A DNA stretch of 64,000 nucleotides from Isoetes taiwanensis (lineage: Eukaryota; Streptophyta; Lycopodiopsida; Isoetales; Isoetaceae). Shown here piece by piece: positions 11,311 through 22,119 of the stretch. The stretch lies in contig JAJEKV010000080.1 of the NCBI GenBank assembly GCA_021234155.1, positions 3,271,867-3,335,866 of the forward strand, read 5' to 3'. A program made the translations under genes and the position numbers. The stretch's first letter is position 1. Each line of letters opens with the position of its first letter. The notes below the pieces were generated by a model. It was not told the DNA's origin and made no database searches. It worked only from the letters and a program-made list of their open reading frames with translations.

Positions 11311-11981
11311 TTGGAGCTCCAAGGATGGGGATGGCCTGCTTTGGTCAAGTATACGAAGGTGCTGCAGCACATCAAACCGGACCAATCTGCAACCTACAAA
11401 TTCTCTAGTCGGGAGACGAGGCAAGATGATTTCGTCAACGCTGTGCAGATCACTGAGAAGGAAAACGATGTGGCCTATTTTGTTACCAAGTTCAAGCTCA
11501 TGCTAGCGCCTGATTATGATGCGCAAAATCTTCCTTGTGGATTATCTGCAGAGAAACTCATCTCTGACTACCTAAGATGCATGTCTGAATTTGCCATGGA
11601 TAATCTCAAGGACAGGTATGGGAATCATCTGAATGTTCAGTGATGTGTAACTGTGCCTGCAATGTGGGATTAAAAGGCTAAGCACAGAATGAAACTCTGC
11701 TGCGAAATGGCTGGAATGGTCCATGGCAAATACTGTAGCGACATTGGCTCCAGCCCACATCCGATGCGCATAGTTCTTGAACCAGAAGCCGCTTCTATGT
11801 ATTGCCAGGGAAGATTGCATGAAGTTCCTTTAAAATCTGGTGATAAGTTTATGGTTGTGGATATAGGCGGAGGCACCATTGACCTAGTTCTGCACGAATC
11901 AGTAAATCTTAAGCTTTGCCAAGTTCAGGAAGTGGCGATTAGCCTTGGAGCAATGTGCGGTGGCACTTTTGTGGACGCCAA
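11311..11981 (+). pseudogene. HSPA12-type Hsp70-like gene, left part
   Basis: Frame +1 from 11311 reads through HSPA12-type hallmarks: a KFKLMLAPDYD / GLSAEKLISDYLR region, CVTVPAMW, IVLEPEAASMYC, the Hsp70 phosphate-2 type motif FMVVDIGGGTIDLVLHE, and CGGTFVDAN at the break. HSPA12 proteins are divergent Hsp70 ATPases. Two in-frame stops occur where the family has Trp and Gln: TGA at 11641 and TAA at 11671. Both are single transitions away from TGG and CAA. The N-terminal nucleotide-binding motif (DFGTT) is absent. The frame is cut at 11981 by a chromovirus and resumes at 21346 after it. It is intronless across the visible part, which suggests a retrocopy or a single large exon. Confidence 0.85.
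11977..11981. repeat. Target site duplication GCCAA (left)
   Basis: The five bases before the left LTR match the five bases after the right LTR (21341-21345). Removing the element and one copy restores the HSPA12 reading frame exactly. Confidence 0.9.
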
Positions 11982-14345
11982 TGTAACGGACCTAGGATTT
12001 TGAGGTATATTGTGGAATTATTTTATTAAAGGATGCAAAGGAATAATAATTGAAATATTATGCATGCAGAGTATATATATATCGTATATGTAGAGATTAT
12101 ACGGATAAATATACTGGTGATTAATAATAAATACAAGTATAGCGTGAAGCATTTGGAAGCTGATAAATTGCAGTCGAATTGCTGAAGGAGCAGGGTGTGA
12201 GCGATACTTTGTGAGCGTGTTGGAGTGCAGACGAAGCAAGCGGGACTCCAGGTGGGGATCAAGACTTACACCTGGGGTTTTTTCTAGTGTAGCATTTCTG
12301 TGCTTGCTTAAATTTGTGGTTATGTATCTAGATTGTATGAGCATGGTTGTTAACATAAACGCAAGGTTTATGAGTAGTGATTCTTTGGTATTTGAATACT
12401 GTGGCTTGCATGGCTAGTAATGGAATTAATATTTCCATCAAAAAAGAATAGGCTGTAACTGTAATCTATGATAGAAGAAGCTGGGATGGGTTAGATTGGT
12501 TAAGATGTTTGAAGAATGGACTAAAATTAAGAGATGAAGCCAGAACTAGCAAAGACGGTGGAATTTCTCTTGCATGCAGCAGCCAGAGTCGGCATGTTTT
12601 TGTCGCATAAAAGCATGGCAAATTACCCTGAAACAGGCCGATTTAGGCCTTGGGAAGGCCGAAATGGGGAAAGAACACGTAATCGAATCGGGAAGATTGG
12701 AGTAGAATTTGGTCAAATATCATGATCCGGTGCCCAAGAATCTAATCTTAACCGACGGATTAGGGGCCACAAATTGGCCGAAATGGCTTGGAAGCCTCTT
12801 TGCCGCCAGAATCGAAAAGCTTTATGTCCGTTTCAAGTTTTAATTGATGGCCCGGATGCCGTGTCCCAAGAATCGGGCCTGGTCGGATTTCACAAGAAGT
12901 AAATCAATCGTAATCATCTTGTTTGGCCACAAACAAGATAATTTGGCATTGAAATCCCTCGTGAAGAGCCGTAATCGGCTGCAACTAAGTGGTTTTGGGC
13001 TGGGTCTGATGGCCTGGAGGCTGGATTCACGAGCTGTAGGCCGTGTTAGTAAACTGCACGTTAGGTTAGAAAAAGTTAAATTAATAGTTAGTTAAAAAAT
13101 GTTAACGAAATGTTCCAAAAAGATAGAGGTTAACTTAAGTAAAAGTGGTGTCATTGGATACAAGCAATTTATGGTTATTAATGGACAATTTACGGGTTAG
13201 CTAGATAGATATTGGGGTATGTTGGAATTAGTCAGATGAATGATGGCCGCCAAAACCATTAAATTAAATCAATTAGCAGAGATATGGAAGTAACCGTCGT
13301 CAAAGTCCTAGATAATGATTGGATAAAAAAATAATTAATTTGGTTGAGAATTGTGAGTTGCTAAGGAACGTTTTTATTTAACGCATGGTTGATGGTTGCA
13401 TTTGCATTATGAAAGCTGCAATAATTTATATGAGCCATGGTTGGGTTTTCAGTTGTATGAAATGTGTATTATAGAAATTCTTGACTTGTATAGGGCATAA
13501 CTCTTTGATATAGACCTCTGGGGCCGGAGTCTAGGTGCGATGGTCTAGACTCGCGGTTTTTGCACAGTAAAAAATGTTAATGTTACTATTTGAACATCGG
13601 GCGTTGGTACCGTGAGGTACAACGTCATGCACGCTTAATGGTCCTCCACGCCGGACGCAGGGTGGATGGGTGTGTACACACGTGGTTACCCCCCTCTATG
13701 TCACGGGCCCGACACCGAGTTGACCTTTGCTCGCACTCCTTTGAGGAATATTGGTTGCAATGTTGATGCTTTGGTTTCTTGGCTATTGTATATGTGGTTT
13801 GCAATGTGGAATCAAGTTGCAATGGCTATGTTTGGTAAAATTATGCATTGTGGTTATGCTTGTTGGATTAATTACTCGGATTGCAGGGGCGAGGTTATGG
13901 TAAGACTATGTTATTGTTCTAAGTTAATGCTTTGTGATTATTAATGCTAGATGTGACCTAGATCCCGATCCCCACTTAGTCCGTGTGACTAACCCCCGTG
14001 GTTAATGGTGTAAGCAGAGGCTAAAGACGCTTCCCCGAGTAGCCAAGCTTGAAAAGTTGAGGGTAGATGCGTGTGGATTGTTGTTCAATTAACTTAACTA
14101 TTATTGTTATTATATATGGGATTGAAGTGATATTATTTTAAAGCTTTGGGAGTTGTGTGAAGTTTTGATGAGTAATGGCAAGAATAATTTTATTTGGGAC
14201 CTTATATTAGAGCATGTATAAAGATTAAATTCTTTACCTAATTATGCATGAATCCACTCTTGAGTTCCTAAGGTTAAGTAGATCCAACGATAGAGATCGA
14301 TGGGATCTCCAGTCACCGAGAGGTTAACTGGCCAGGCCCGTCACA
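11982..14345 (+). repeat. Chromovirus 5' LTR
   Basis: It begins TGTAACGGACCTAGG and ends GGCCAGGCCCGTCACA, giving the usual TG...CA ends. It aligns along its whole length with 18988-21340. Differences cluster at CTG/CAG positions between about 12640 and 13020 and near 13630-14060. Confidence 0.95.
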
Positions 14346-14346
14346 G

Positions 14347-14362
14347 TTGGTATCAGAGCCAC
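14347..14362 (+). other. Primer binding site, initiator tRNA-Met type
   Basis: TTGGTATCAGAGCCA begins two bases after the LTR. It is the standard plant primer site complementary to the 3' end of initiator tRNA-Met, from which minus-strand DNA synthesis starts. Confidence 0.85.
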
Positions 14363-14433
14363 GTTTCTGGTTAGTGGATTATGAGATTTTTTATTATTGA
14401 TGATATTTGCTATGGTTTCAGATTCTTGTAGAG

Positions 14434-15610
14434 ATGAGTTCCCCAGGAGGATCCCCAAGAGGAGTTGGACAGGCTGGTGGAGCTGGGCCTAGTGGAACCT
14501 CTGATGTAGCCGATATCTTGTAGGCTATCCAGCAAGTGTTGCAGCAGAGTGCCTCGCAACAAAAGACAAAGAGCGTGACAAAGGCGTGGGGAGAAGGTTT
14601 GAAGGACACTAAGAGAGAAGTATTTTGGAGAAAATGTTACGCGAGGGGATGATGGATTCATGGCTTCGTGGGGTTGAGTTTTATTTTAAACTCATCAATC
14701 CAAGACTCATTAAAGCCGTATTGGCTCGAGGCAATGTTGGGTGGATTTGCTAGAGTATGGTGGGAGAATTATTTATGGGACATAAATAAGGTTGCGGGGA
14801 AGGCAACTTGGCAAGAGTTTAAGACTGCTTTTGAAGGACACTTTATGCCTCCCGGATACAAAGTAGACAAGATGAATCGCTTTTGGACCCTCGACACGAA
14901 AAGGGACAAAGGTGGCGAATATAATGAAAAGTTTAGAAGGTTGCGAAGATCATTGTCCTTTTGAGGATAAGGAGAAGCTTTCTTTCGATTTGTGAAGGGT
15001 TTTGGGGTTGATATTAAGAGCACAATGTCGGTGTGTCCTATAAGGATCCGGAGGAGGTGTTTAATTGCTAAGAATCGTGAAGCCGATCTAGCCGAGAAGG
15101 CAACCTTGGAGATGCTAAGAAGAGACAAGCTCCTTCCACATGGCGGTGGTGGATCTACGAGTAGAGGTAGATTCCCTAGCGGTGGGTGGCATGGCTACGT
15201 GCCGTTAGTATGCGGGAGGGTGGTCAAAGCCGAGGATCTCGACCTATGTATGCACCTTTGAATGATGAAACCAGGAAAAGTGTATTAATGAGAATCGATG
15301 CTTGGTCGTGAGAAGTTGGTCATTATGGGACTAGATTGTCCGAGAAGATGGATGGATAGTAGCCCGATGCGCATGTTCTCAACGTGGAGGCAAACAAACC
15401 AGTGGTCCAGGTCGAATTCTAGTGATACTTATGGACGGGGCCAAGGCAGAGGAAATGGAGGCCGAGGTAACCGTGGTGGTCGTGGAGGTTTTTGGGACAA
15501 TAGTAGGGGTGGCAGAGGACAAGCTAGGGGAGATAACAGGATTATAGCACAAGCTAACCCTGCAGTTGAAGTTAGGGCTGCTCGAATCATGGACCCTCCT
15601 GTGGAAAGAA
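14434..15610 (+). pseudogene. Chromovirus gag, degenerate
   Basis: The ATG at 14434 opens MSSPGGSPRGVGQAGGAGPS. A stop (TAG at 14521) follows, and later stops and frame changes break the rest. The capsid region is visible in one frame at 14668-14964 (AMLGGFARVWWENYL, GHFMPPGYKVDKMNRF). A Gly/Arg-rich nucleocapsid stretch (GRGQGRGNGGRGNRGGRGG) lies at 15436-15500. A clean CCHC zinc knuckle is not visible, probably because of the frame changes near 15340-15400. The product would form the virus-like particle core. Confidence 0.8.
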
Positions 15611-15611
15611 T

Positions 15612-16445
15612 GTGTATGCTGCAGTGGACCAGGGTCGTGTAGATAATCAAGCTGTGGTCATCAGAGTTCCAGGTATTATTCATGGAGTTCATGTTCTCTT
15701 TCTTATTGATTGTGGTAGTACACATTGCTTTATTTCCCCAAGGCTGGCAAAGAAACTAGATTTGAATATGATTAGTCGGGACCCTAGATATGTGGAGTTG
15801 GCTGATGGCAAAATTAAGACTTCTTATGCTAAGGTAGACAATCTTGAATTCCAAGTAGGAGATCTTGAGTCCCATACTAGTTTTGAAGTATTGAGCCTAG
15901 GGAAATATGATGCTATTCTAGGAATGTCATGGTTAAGGCCACATAAAGCTTGCATTGACTGCGGAGAGCAAACAGTTACATGTCAAAGTCCTAATGGAGA
16001 TAAGTATGTGCTGGAAGGATTGCCTTCATTATTAGTGGTTACACCTTTGTCCCGGAAAAGTTTTAAGAAACAGATTAAGAATGGTTGCATAAGAATGGGA
16101 TGTGCATTGTTGTTAGATTCATTCTTGGGTACTGCAGAGTTACAGGAACAACCTATTGCCCCTGAGATCCAGAAAGTGTTGGATGAGTTTTCTGATGTGT
16201 TTCCTAAAGAATTAACGGAATTGCCTCTACATAGAATGGTAGATCATGAGATAGAACTTGTTCCTGGGGCTGAACCCACATCAAGGCCACCATACAGATT
16301 TCATGCATTAGAGATGGCTGAATTGAAGAAACAGTTAGCGGAATTATTGGAACAAGGGTTTATACGGCCGAGTGTTTCTCCATTTGGTGCGCCAGTTTTG
16401 TTTGTTAAAAAGAAGGATGGGACATTAAGGTTGTGTATTGATTAA
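15612..16445 (+). CDS. Chromovirus protease and reverse transcriptase N-terminus
   Basis: It is one open frame of 277 codons. The retroviral-type aspartic protease has its active site at LFLIDCGSTHCF, with Cys in place of the usual Ser/Thr after Asp, and the flap/second half near YDAILGMSWL. The reverse transcriptase begins with FPKELTELPLHR, EIELVPGA and the conserved FGAPVLFVKKKDGTLRLCID. A stop (TAA, 16443) interrupts it exactly where DYRxLN should follow, so it cannot express a full polyprotein as read. The first Met shown is not the family start; pol is normally fused to gag. Confidence 0.85.
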   Translation: MYAAVDQGRVDNQAVVIRVPGIIHGVHVLFLIDCGSTHCFISPRLAKKLDLNMISRDPRYVELADGKIKTSYAKVDNLEFQVGDLESHTSFEVLSLGKYDAILGMSWLRPHKACIDCGEQTVTCQSPNGDKYVLEGLPSLLVVTPLSRKSFKKQIKNGCIRMGCALLLDSFLGTAELQEQPIAPEIQKVLDEFSDVFPKELTELPLHRMVDHEIELVPGAEPTSRPPYRFHALEMAELKKQLAELLEQGFIRPSVSPFGAPVLFVKKKDGTLRLCID

Positions 16446-17039
16446 TGCGATGCTTAACCAGACATGTTGAAGAATAGATATGCATTGCCTAGGGTTGATG
16501 AGCTATTTGACCAGTTGGGACAAGCTAAGTACTTCACAAAATTGATCTACGATCCGATATCATCGATCCGGATCAAGGACACATGATATTTATAAGACCG
16601 CATTTAGGACACGCTACGGACATTACGAAGTTTGTTGTAATGCCCTTTGGGTTGACAAATGCTCCCGCCACCTTTATGCGTCTAATGAATGAGATATTCC
16701 AATCTTTCTTGGATAAGTTTATATTGGTTTTCTTTGATGATATTTTGGTATATTCCGTAACATTAGAGGAGCATGTGGAACATGTAAAAGCGGACATTAG
16801 CTATTTTGCGGCGAGAAAAGTTGTATGGTAAGCTATCTAAGTGTTCTTTTGCACAAACTAGATTGGTATACCTTGGGCATGTTATTTCGTGAGAAGGGAT
16901 TGGAGCCGGATCCTTCTAAGGTTGAGGCGATTAGGGATTGGCCCACACCAAAGCCGGTGAAAGGAGGTAAGATCATTCTTGGGATTAGCAGGGTTATTAC
17001 CGCAAATTTGTTCCTAAATTTGCAAAGATTGCGGCTCCT
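16446..17039 (+). pseudogene. Chromovirus reverse transcriptase core, frame-broken
   Basis: RT motifs are spread over three frames: RYALPRVDELFDQLGQAKYF near 16479-16540, then VMPFGLTNAPATFMRLMNEI and the catalytic LVFFDDILVYS at about 16640-16760, then a connection segment (RDWPTPKPVKG and onward, near 16935). The catalytic aspartate pair is present as FFDD. At least three frame changes within 600 bases stop this copy from making an enzyme. Confidence 0.85.
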
Positions 17040-17501
17040 TTGACTTCATTGTTGGGTAAGAAGAATGATTTGCATTGGACTGATAGTTGTCAGGAAAGTT
17101 TTCAAAAGTTAAAGGATGTTTTGATTAGTGCACCAGTTTTAAGGATTCCAGATATGAATGTACCCTTCCATGTAGTCACTGATGCTTCTGAAAAAGCTAT
17201 AGGAGGAGTCTTGCTGCAGGAAGGCCGAGTTTGTGCTTATATATCTCGTAAGTTGTCTCCTGCTAAACAAAATTACCCAGTGCATGATCTAGAAATGTTG
17301 GCCATTATCCATGCCTTGAGGGTATGGAGACATTATTTGCTGGGTCGTCGTTTCTTTTTGAAGACTGACCACCAAAATCTGAAGTATTTTGCAAAACAAC
17401 CATATTTGAATAATAGGCAAAGGAGGTGGATGCAACTAAGGGAAGAGTATGATTTTGAAATTGAATATCAACTTTGGCAAAGAAAATGTGATTTTCTTTG
17501 A
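17040..17501 (+). CDS. Chromovirus RNase H
   Basis: An open frame of about 153 codons contains the end of the RT connection (WTDSCQESFQKLKDVL) and the gypsy RNase H: VVTDASEKAIGGVLLQEGRV with the first catalytic Asp, ISRKLSPAKQNYPVHDLEML with the catalytic Glu, and FFLKTDHQNLKYF with the next Asp. The frame is lost near 17465, before the final motif. RNase H removes the RNA strand of the RNA/DNA hybrid. Confidence 0.9.
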   Translation: MTSLLGKKNDLHWTDSCQESFQKLKDVLISAPVLRIPDMNVPFHVVTDASEKAIGGVLLQEGRVCAYISRKLSPAKQNYPVHDLEMLAIIHALRVWRHYLLGRRFFLKTDHQNLKYFAKQPYLNNRQRRWMQLREEYDFEIEYQLWQRKCDFL

Positions 17502-17597
17502 TGCTTTGTCTAGAAGGTCATTTTTAACCTCTATTAGTGTGCTACAAGGGCAATGGGATGCGGATATTCTTAGCAAATTGAGGAATGATCCATATTT

Positions 17598-18564
17598 TTG
17601 CACTGGGTGGTGGAGAACCCCCAAGATTTTCCGAGGTATGCATTGTCTAAAGGAGTTTTATATTATAATGGCCGTATGTGTATTCCTAATGATCAGGAGT
17701 TGAGATTGAGGTTGTTATATGAAGCACATGATAGTCCTTTAGCGGGCCACCCAGGGGTACATAAGACTTTGAGGAAAATGCGCCAGAATTTCTTTTGGCC
17801 CGGACAAAAGAAGATGGTTAAGGAGTACGTGGCTAAGTGTTTATCTTGTCAGAAGGTAAAAGCATCAAGGTTTAGGGAGCCTGGAGAATTACAACCTTTG
17901 GTAATTCCATCTTCTAAGTGGGAGAGTATTTCCATGGACTTCATTGTTGAGCTTCCCCGGACACGTTCAGGTTATGATGCAATCTATGTTGTGGTTGACC
18001 GACTCACTAAGCAGGCCCATTTTATGCCTACGAAGACTACTGCTGGATATTGCGAAGTTATTTGTTAAGGAGATCTTTAGGTTGCATGGGATGCCGGCCA
18101 CTATTTCATCAGATCGGGATACAAAGTTTATGAGCCAATTTTGGCAAGGGTTGTTTCAAAATATTGGGACTAAGTTATATGCCAGTACATCTTATCGTCC
18201 TCAAGCCGATGGCCAAGTGGAGCGAGTTAATCAAGTCTTGGAGGATATGCTCAGGATGTATGTGCCTAGTCAACCAAAGGTATGGGATTCTTACTTGTAC
18301 TTGGCCGAGTTTGCATACAACAACACTTATCAAGATTCCATCAAAATGAGTCCTTTTGAAGCAATGTATGGTAAGGAGTGCCGTTGTCCTCTTAATTGGA
18401 GAGATCCTCAATGCAATGTTGAAGCAGCTAATGAAGTAGCGGAGGACATGGATGCTCAACTAAGGAGACTTCGCTGCAATTTATCGTGGCACAAAATAGA
18501 AATGCGTATGCAAATAAGAGGCGTGAGACCACTTGAATTTCAAAAAGGGATTATGTGTTTTTGA
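17598..18564 (+). CDS. Chromovirus integrase (zinc and catalytic domains)
   Basis: Two overlapping frames (17598-18068 and about 18055-18564) carry a full set of integrase motifs. The HHCC zinc finger is HDSPLAGHPGVHKTL...CLSCQ. The first catalytic Asp is in SISMDFIVELP, the second in TISSDRDTKFMSQFW, and the Glu in QADGQVERVNQVLEDML. One frame change at about 18060 splits the catalytic core between the two Asp residues. The enzyme inserts the cDNA into the genome. Confidence 0.9.
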
Positions 18565-18943
18565 GGATTAATCCCAAGCGAGAGTTCACCGGCATTTAAA
18601 AGTGCAGAGTAAATGGGCCCCTAGGTATGCGGGGTCCGTATGAAATTTTGGAACATTATTGGCAAGGTTACGTGTTGGAGTTACCCTCACACTTGAAAGT
18701 ACATAACGTTTTCCATGTGAGTAACTTGAGGAAGTATGTTTTTGATCCTTCCTATATGCCGGGGACGATGATTTAGTAAAGTTGGGAGAACTTTTCGTAC
18801 CCAGACCGTAACGTATTTTGGCGAGAGGAAACCCGGCCGCTTAAGGAGGCGAACAATACGGGAGATTTTTGGTTCAATGGGCCCGGGTTATCGAGGAAGA
18901 TGCCACATGGGAAGATGCCAATTGGATTCTTCGTGAGTTTTAG
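18565..18943 (+). pseudogene. Integrase C-terminus and chromodomain-like tail
   Basis: Pieces in different frames give GPYEILEHYWQGYVLELPS and HLKVHNVFHVSNLRKYVFDP, the GPY/F module and following conserved block. The segment 18872-18943 then reads VQWARVIEEDATWEDANWIL before a stop. The last part is the chromodomain-like tail of plant chromoviruses (VQW...EEATWE), thought to guide integration to heterochromatin. The frame changes between 18590 and 18870 make it non-coding as written. Confidence 0.8.
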
Positions 18944-18972
18944 GAGATCGCCCATGAGGACATGGGTTGAAT

Positions 18973-18987
18973 TTTTGGAGGAGAGAC
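18973..18987 (+). other. Polypurine tract of the chromovirus
   Basis: A TTTTGGAGGAGAGAC purine run directly abuts the 3' LTR, the expected site for plus-strand DNA priming. Confidence 0.7.
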
Positions 18988-21340
18988 TATAATCGGACCT
19001 AGGATTTTGAGGTATATTGTGGAATTATTTTATTAAAGGGTGCAAAGGAATAATAATTGAAATATTATGCATGCAGAGTATATATATATCGTATATGTAG
19101 AGATTATACGGATAAATATACTGGTGATTAATAATAAATACAAGTATAGCGTGAAGCATTTGGAAGCTGATAAATTGCAGTCGAATTCGTGAAGGAGGTG
19201 GTGTGAGGCGATACTTTGTGAGCGTGTTGGAGTGCAGACGAAGCAAGCGGGACTCCAGGTGGGGATCAAGACTTACACCTGGGGTTTTTTCTAGTGTAGC
19301 ATTTCTGTGCTTGCTTAAATTTGTGGTTATGTATCTAGATTGTATGAGCATGGTTGTTAACATAAACGCAAGGTTTATGAGTAGTGATTCTTTGGTATTT
19401 GAATACTGTGGCTTGCATGGCTAGTAATGGAATTAATATTTCCATCAAAAAAGAATAGGTTGTAACTGTAATCTATGATAGAAGAAGCTGGGATGGGTTA
19501 GATTGGTTAAGATGTTTGAAGAATGGACTAAAATTAAGAGATGAAGCCAGAACTAGCAAAGACGGTGGAATTTCTCTTGCATGCAGCAGCCAGAGTCGGC
19601 ATGTTTTTGTCGCATAAAAGCATGGCAAATTACCCTGAAACAGGCTGATTTAGGCCTTAGGAAGGCCGAAATGGGGAAAGAACACAGAATCAGGAAGATT
19701 GGAGTAGAATTTGGCTGTAAATATCATGATCCTGGTGCCCAAGAATCGACCCAGAACCGACGGATTAGGGCCACAAATTGGCCGAAATGGCTTGGAAGCC
19801 TCTTTGCCAGCAGAATCGAAAAGCTTTATGCTGTTTCCAAGCCGAATTGATGGCCTGGATGCCAGGTCCGGCAACTGCTGGTCGGATTTCTGTCAGCAAG
19901 TAAATCAATCAGAATCATCTTGTTTGGCCACAAACAGTATAATTTGGCATTGAAATCCCTGTAGGAGCCAGAATCGGCTGCATCCAAGCGGTTTTGGGCT
20001 GGGTCCGATGGCCTGGAGGCCGGATTCACGAGCTGCAGGCCGTGTTAGTAAACTGCACGTTAGGTTAGAAAAAGTTAAATTAATAGTTAGTTAAAAAATG
20101 TTAACGAAATGTTCCAAAAAGATAGAGGTTAACTTAAGTAATAGTGGTGTCATTGGATACAAGCAATTTATGGTTATTAATGGACAATTTACAGGTTAGC
20201 TAGATAGATATTGGGGTATGTTGGAATTAGTCAGATGAATGATGGCCGCCAAAACCATTAAATTAAATCAATTAGCAGAGATATGGAAGTAACCGTCGTC
20301 AAAGTCCTAGATAATGATTGGATAAAAAATAATTAATTTGGTTGAGAATTGTGAGTTGCTAAGGAACGTTTTTATTTAACGCATGGTTGATGGTTGCATT
20401 TGCATTATGAAAGCTGCAATAATTTATATGAGCCATGGTTGGGTTTTCAGTTGTATGAAATGTGTATTATAGAAATTCTTGACTTGTATAGGGCATAACT
20501 CTTTGATATAGACCTCTGGGGCCGGAGTCTAGGTGCGATGGTCTAGACTCGCGGTTTTTGCACAGTAAAAAATGTTAATGTTACTATTTGAACATCGGGC
20601 GTTGGTACCGTGAGGTACAACGTCATGCACAGTTAAGTGGTCCTCCAATGCTGGACGCAGCGTGGATGGGTGTGTACACACGTGGTTACCCCGCCTCTAT
20701 GTCACTGGCCTGATCAGCCGAGTTGACCTTGCTCAGACCCAGAGGAATATTGGTTGCAATGTTGATGCTTTGGTTTCTTGGCTATTGTATATGTGGTTTG
20801 CAATGTGGAATCAAGTTGCAATGGCTATGTTTGGTAAAATTATGCATTGTGGTTATGCTTGTTGGATTAATTACCTCGGTTGGGGTAGGTTATGGTAAGA
20901 CTATGTTATTGTTCTAAGTTAATGCTTTGTGATTATTAATGCTAGATGTGACCTAGATCCCCGATCCCCACTTAGTCCCGTGTGACTAACCCCCCGTGGT
21001 TAATGGTGTAGAGGCGCAAGACGCTCCTGAGAGTAGCCAAGCTTCGGAAAAGCGAGGGTAGATGCGTGTGGATTGTTGTTCAATTAACTTGACTATTATT
21101 GTTATTATATATGGGATTGAAGTGATATTATTTTAAAGCTTTGGGAGTTGTGTGAAGTTTTGATGAGTAATGGCAAGAATAATTTTATTTGGGACCTTAT
21201 ATTAGAGCATGTATAAAGATTAAATTCTTTACCTAATTATGCATGAATCCACTCTTGAGTTCCTAAGGTTAAGTAGATCCAACGATAGAGATCGATGGGA
21301 TCTCCAGTTACCGAGAGGTTAACTGGCCAGGCCCGTCACA
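18988..21340 (+). repeat. Chromovirus 3' LTR
   Basis: It begins TATAATCGGACC where the 5' copy has TGTAACGGACC, so the terminal TG has become TA. It ends GTCACA like its partner. It is about 2,353 bp and near-identical to the 5' LTR outside the CTG/CAG clusters. Confidence 0.95.
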
Positions 21341-21345
21341 GCCAA
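21341..21345. repeat. Target site duplication GCCAA (right)
   Basis: It matches 11977-11981 and marks the right end of the chromovirus insertion. Confidence 0.9.
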
Positions 21346-21660
21346 CTTTTTCCAGTACCTTGATTGAGAAATTGACAGGCCCCAGCTCAGATGACGGAAT
21401 TGGTTGGGACATACCCTGCAAGCTTGCATCTGCTTGGATCGATCAAAGCTGATCTTCAAACAGGACGATGAATACGAAGAGCTGGATCTAACTCCACAAG
21501 TTGTGCAACAATTTTTTGACACTGAAGCGCAAAAGACCATTTCTCTTATTCGCAATCAACTGAGATCGTTACAAGGAGGAGAGAAATGCAAGTGTTTGCT
21601 TGTAGTTGGGGGCTTGTCAGAAAACAGTTACATGATATATTCAACAGGTAAACCAAATTG
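21341..21660 (+). pseudogene. HSPA12-type Hsp70-like gene, right part
   Basis: It starts with the duplicated GCCAA and continues the frame of the left part: CGGTFVDAN joins NFFQYLD. Two stops follow (TGA 21365, TGA 21392). Then LDLTPQVVQQFFDTEAQKTI and LLVVGGLSENSYM match the C-terminal part of the HSPA12 nucleotide-binding domain, including the GGxSES-like motif. Homology stops near 21645, before a plausible donor-like GGTAAA, so the 3' end of the parent gene is missing. Together the halves cover roughly two-thirds of an HSPA12 ATPase domain. Confidence 0.8.
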
Positions 21661-21789
21661 TACCCTTTGCTCCCTTTCTTTCCATTTTGCATGCATGGAT
21701 TAGTTTCTGGACTAAGGGTCTAGTGCTGTATTAGGCAACACAAGATTTAAAGTGTTCGCCAGCATCGCAAGTTCAGACCTGTTTAGGCC

Positions 21790-22115
21790 GAACTGTAGGA
21801 GCACATACAAATGCTCATCATACAGGTATTGAAGTTACTGCAGGAGACAGACCTGGTCTGCTTTCTGAAATTTCAGGTGTCTTAAAAGACTTGCTCTGCA
21901 ATGTTAAAGCTCCAGAAGTTTGGACACACAACATGCGTGTGGCATGCGTAGTTTACATCACAGATGAAGTAACAGGTGGGCCTGTTAAAGATCCCCATAA
22001 ACTTGCAGAGTAAAGGAACAGCTTTTGAATCTTTTAAAGAGGGATGATGATAAAAGAGTGGCTAGAACAGATTTTTCGGGGGGTTTGACACATACTGAGA
22101 GGAATATGCCACAGG
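21790..22115 (+). pseudogene. ACT-domain repeat (ACR-like) protein fragment
   Basis: The + strand reads GRTVGAHTNAHHTGIEVTAG, DRPGLLSEISGVLKDLLCNV, then PEVWTHNMRVACVVYITDEV and TGGPVKDPHKLA. This is a typical ACT domain of the plant ACR family, whose members have several ACT domains and are proposed amino-acid sensors. After KLA a one-base change moves the frame, and it continues KEQLLNLLKRDDDKRVARTD and LTHTERN. Only one ACT domain and its C-terminal linker are present. It starts about 130 bp after the HSPA12 remnant, on the same strand and without an intron, which suggests the two fragments travelled together. Confidence 0.85.
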
Positions 22116-22119
22116 CTAT

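Larger units (their letters stand above)
11982..21340 (+). mobile_element. Ty3/gypsy chromovirus (Tekay/Del-like) LTR retrotransposon
   Basis: It is a 9,359-bp element with LTRs of 2,364 and 2,353 bp, an initiator-tRNA-Met type primer site, gag, then protease, reverse transcriptase, RNase H and integrase in Ty3/gypsy order, a chromodomain-like C-terminus and a purine tract. It is bounded by a perfect 5-bp duplication. The near-identical LTRs suggest recent insertion, yet gag and pol are broken by many stops and frame changes. The chromodomain and long LTRs point to the Tekay/Del group of plant chromoviruses; this lineage call is inference. Confidence 0.95.

Noticed and set aside
12018-12356. 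Minus-strand open frame repeated at 19025-19363
   Set aside because: It is inside the chromovirus LTRs, appears twice for that reason and resembles no protein.
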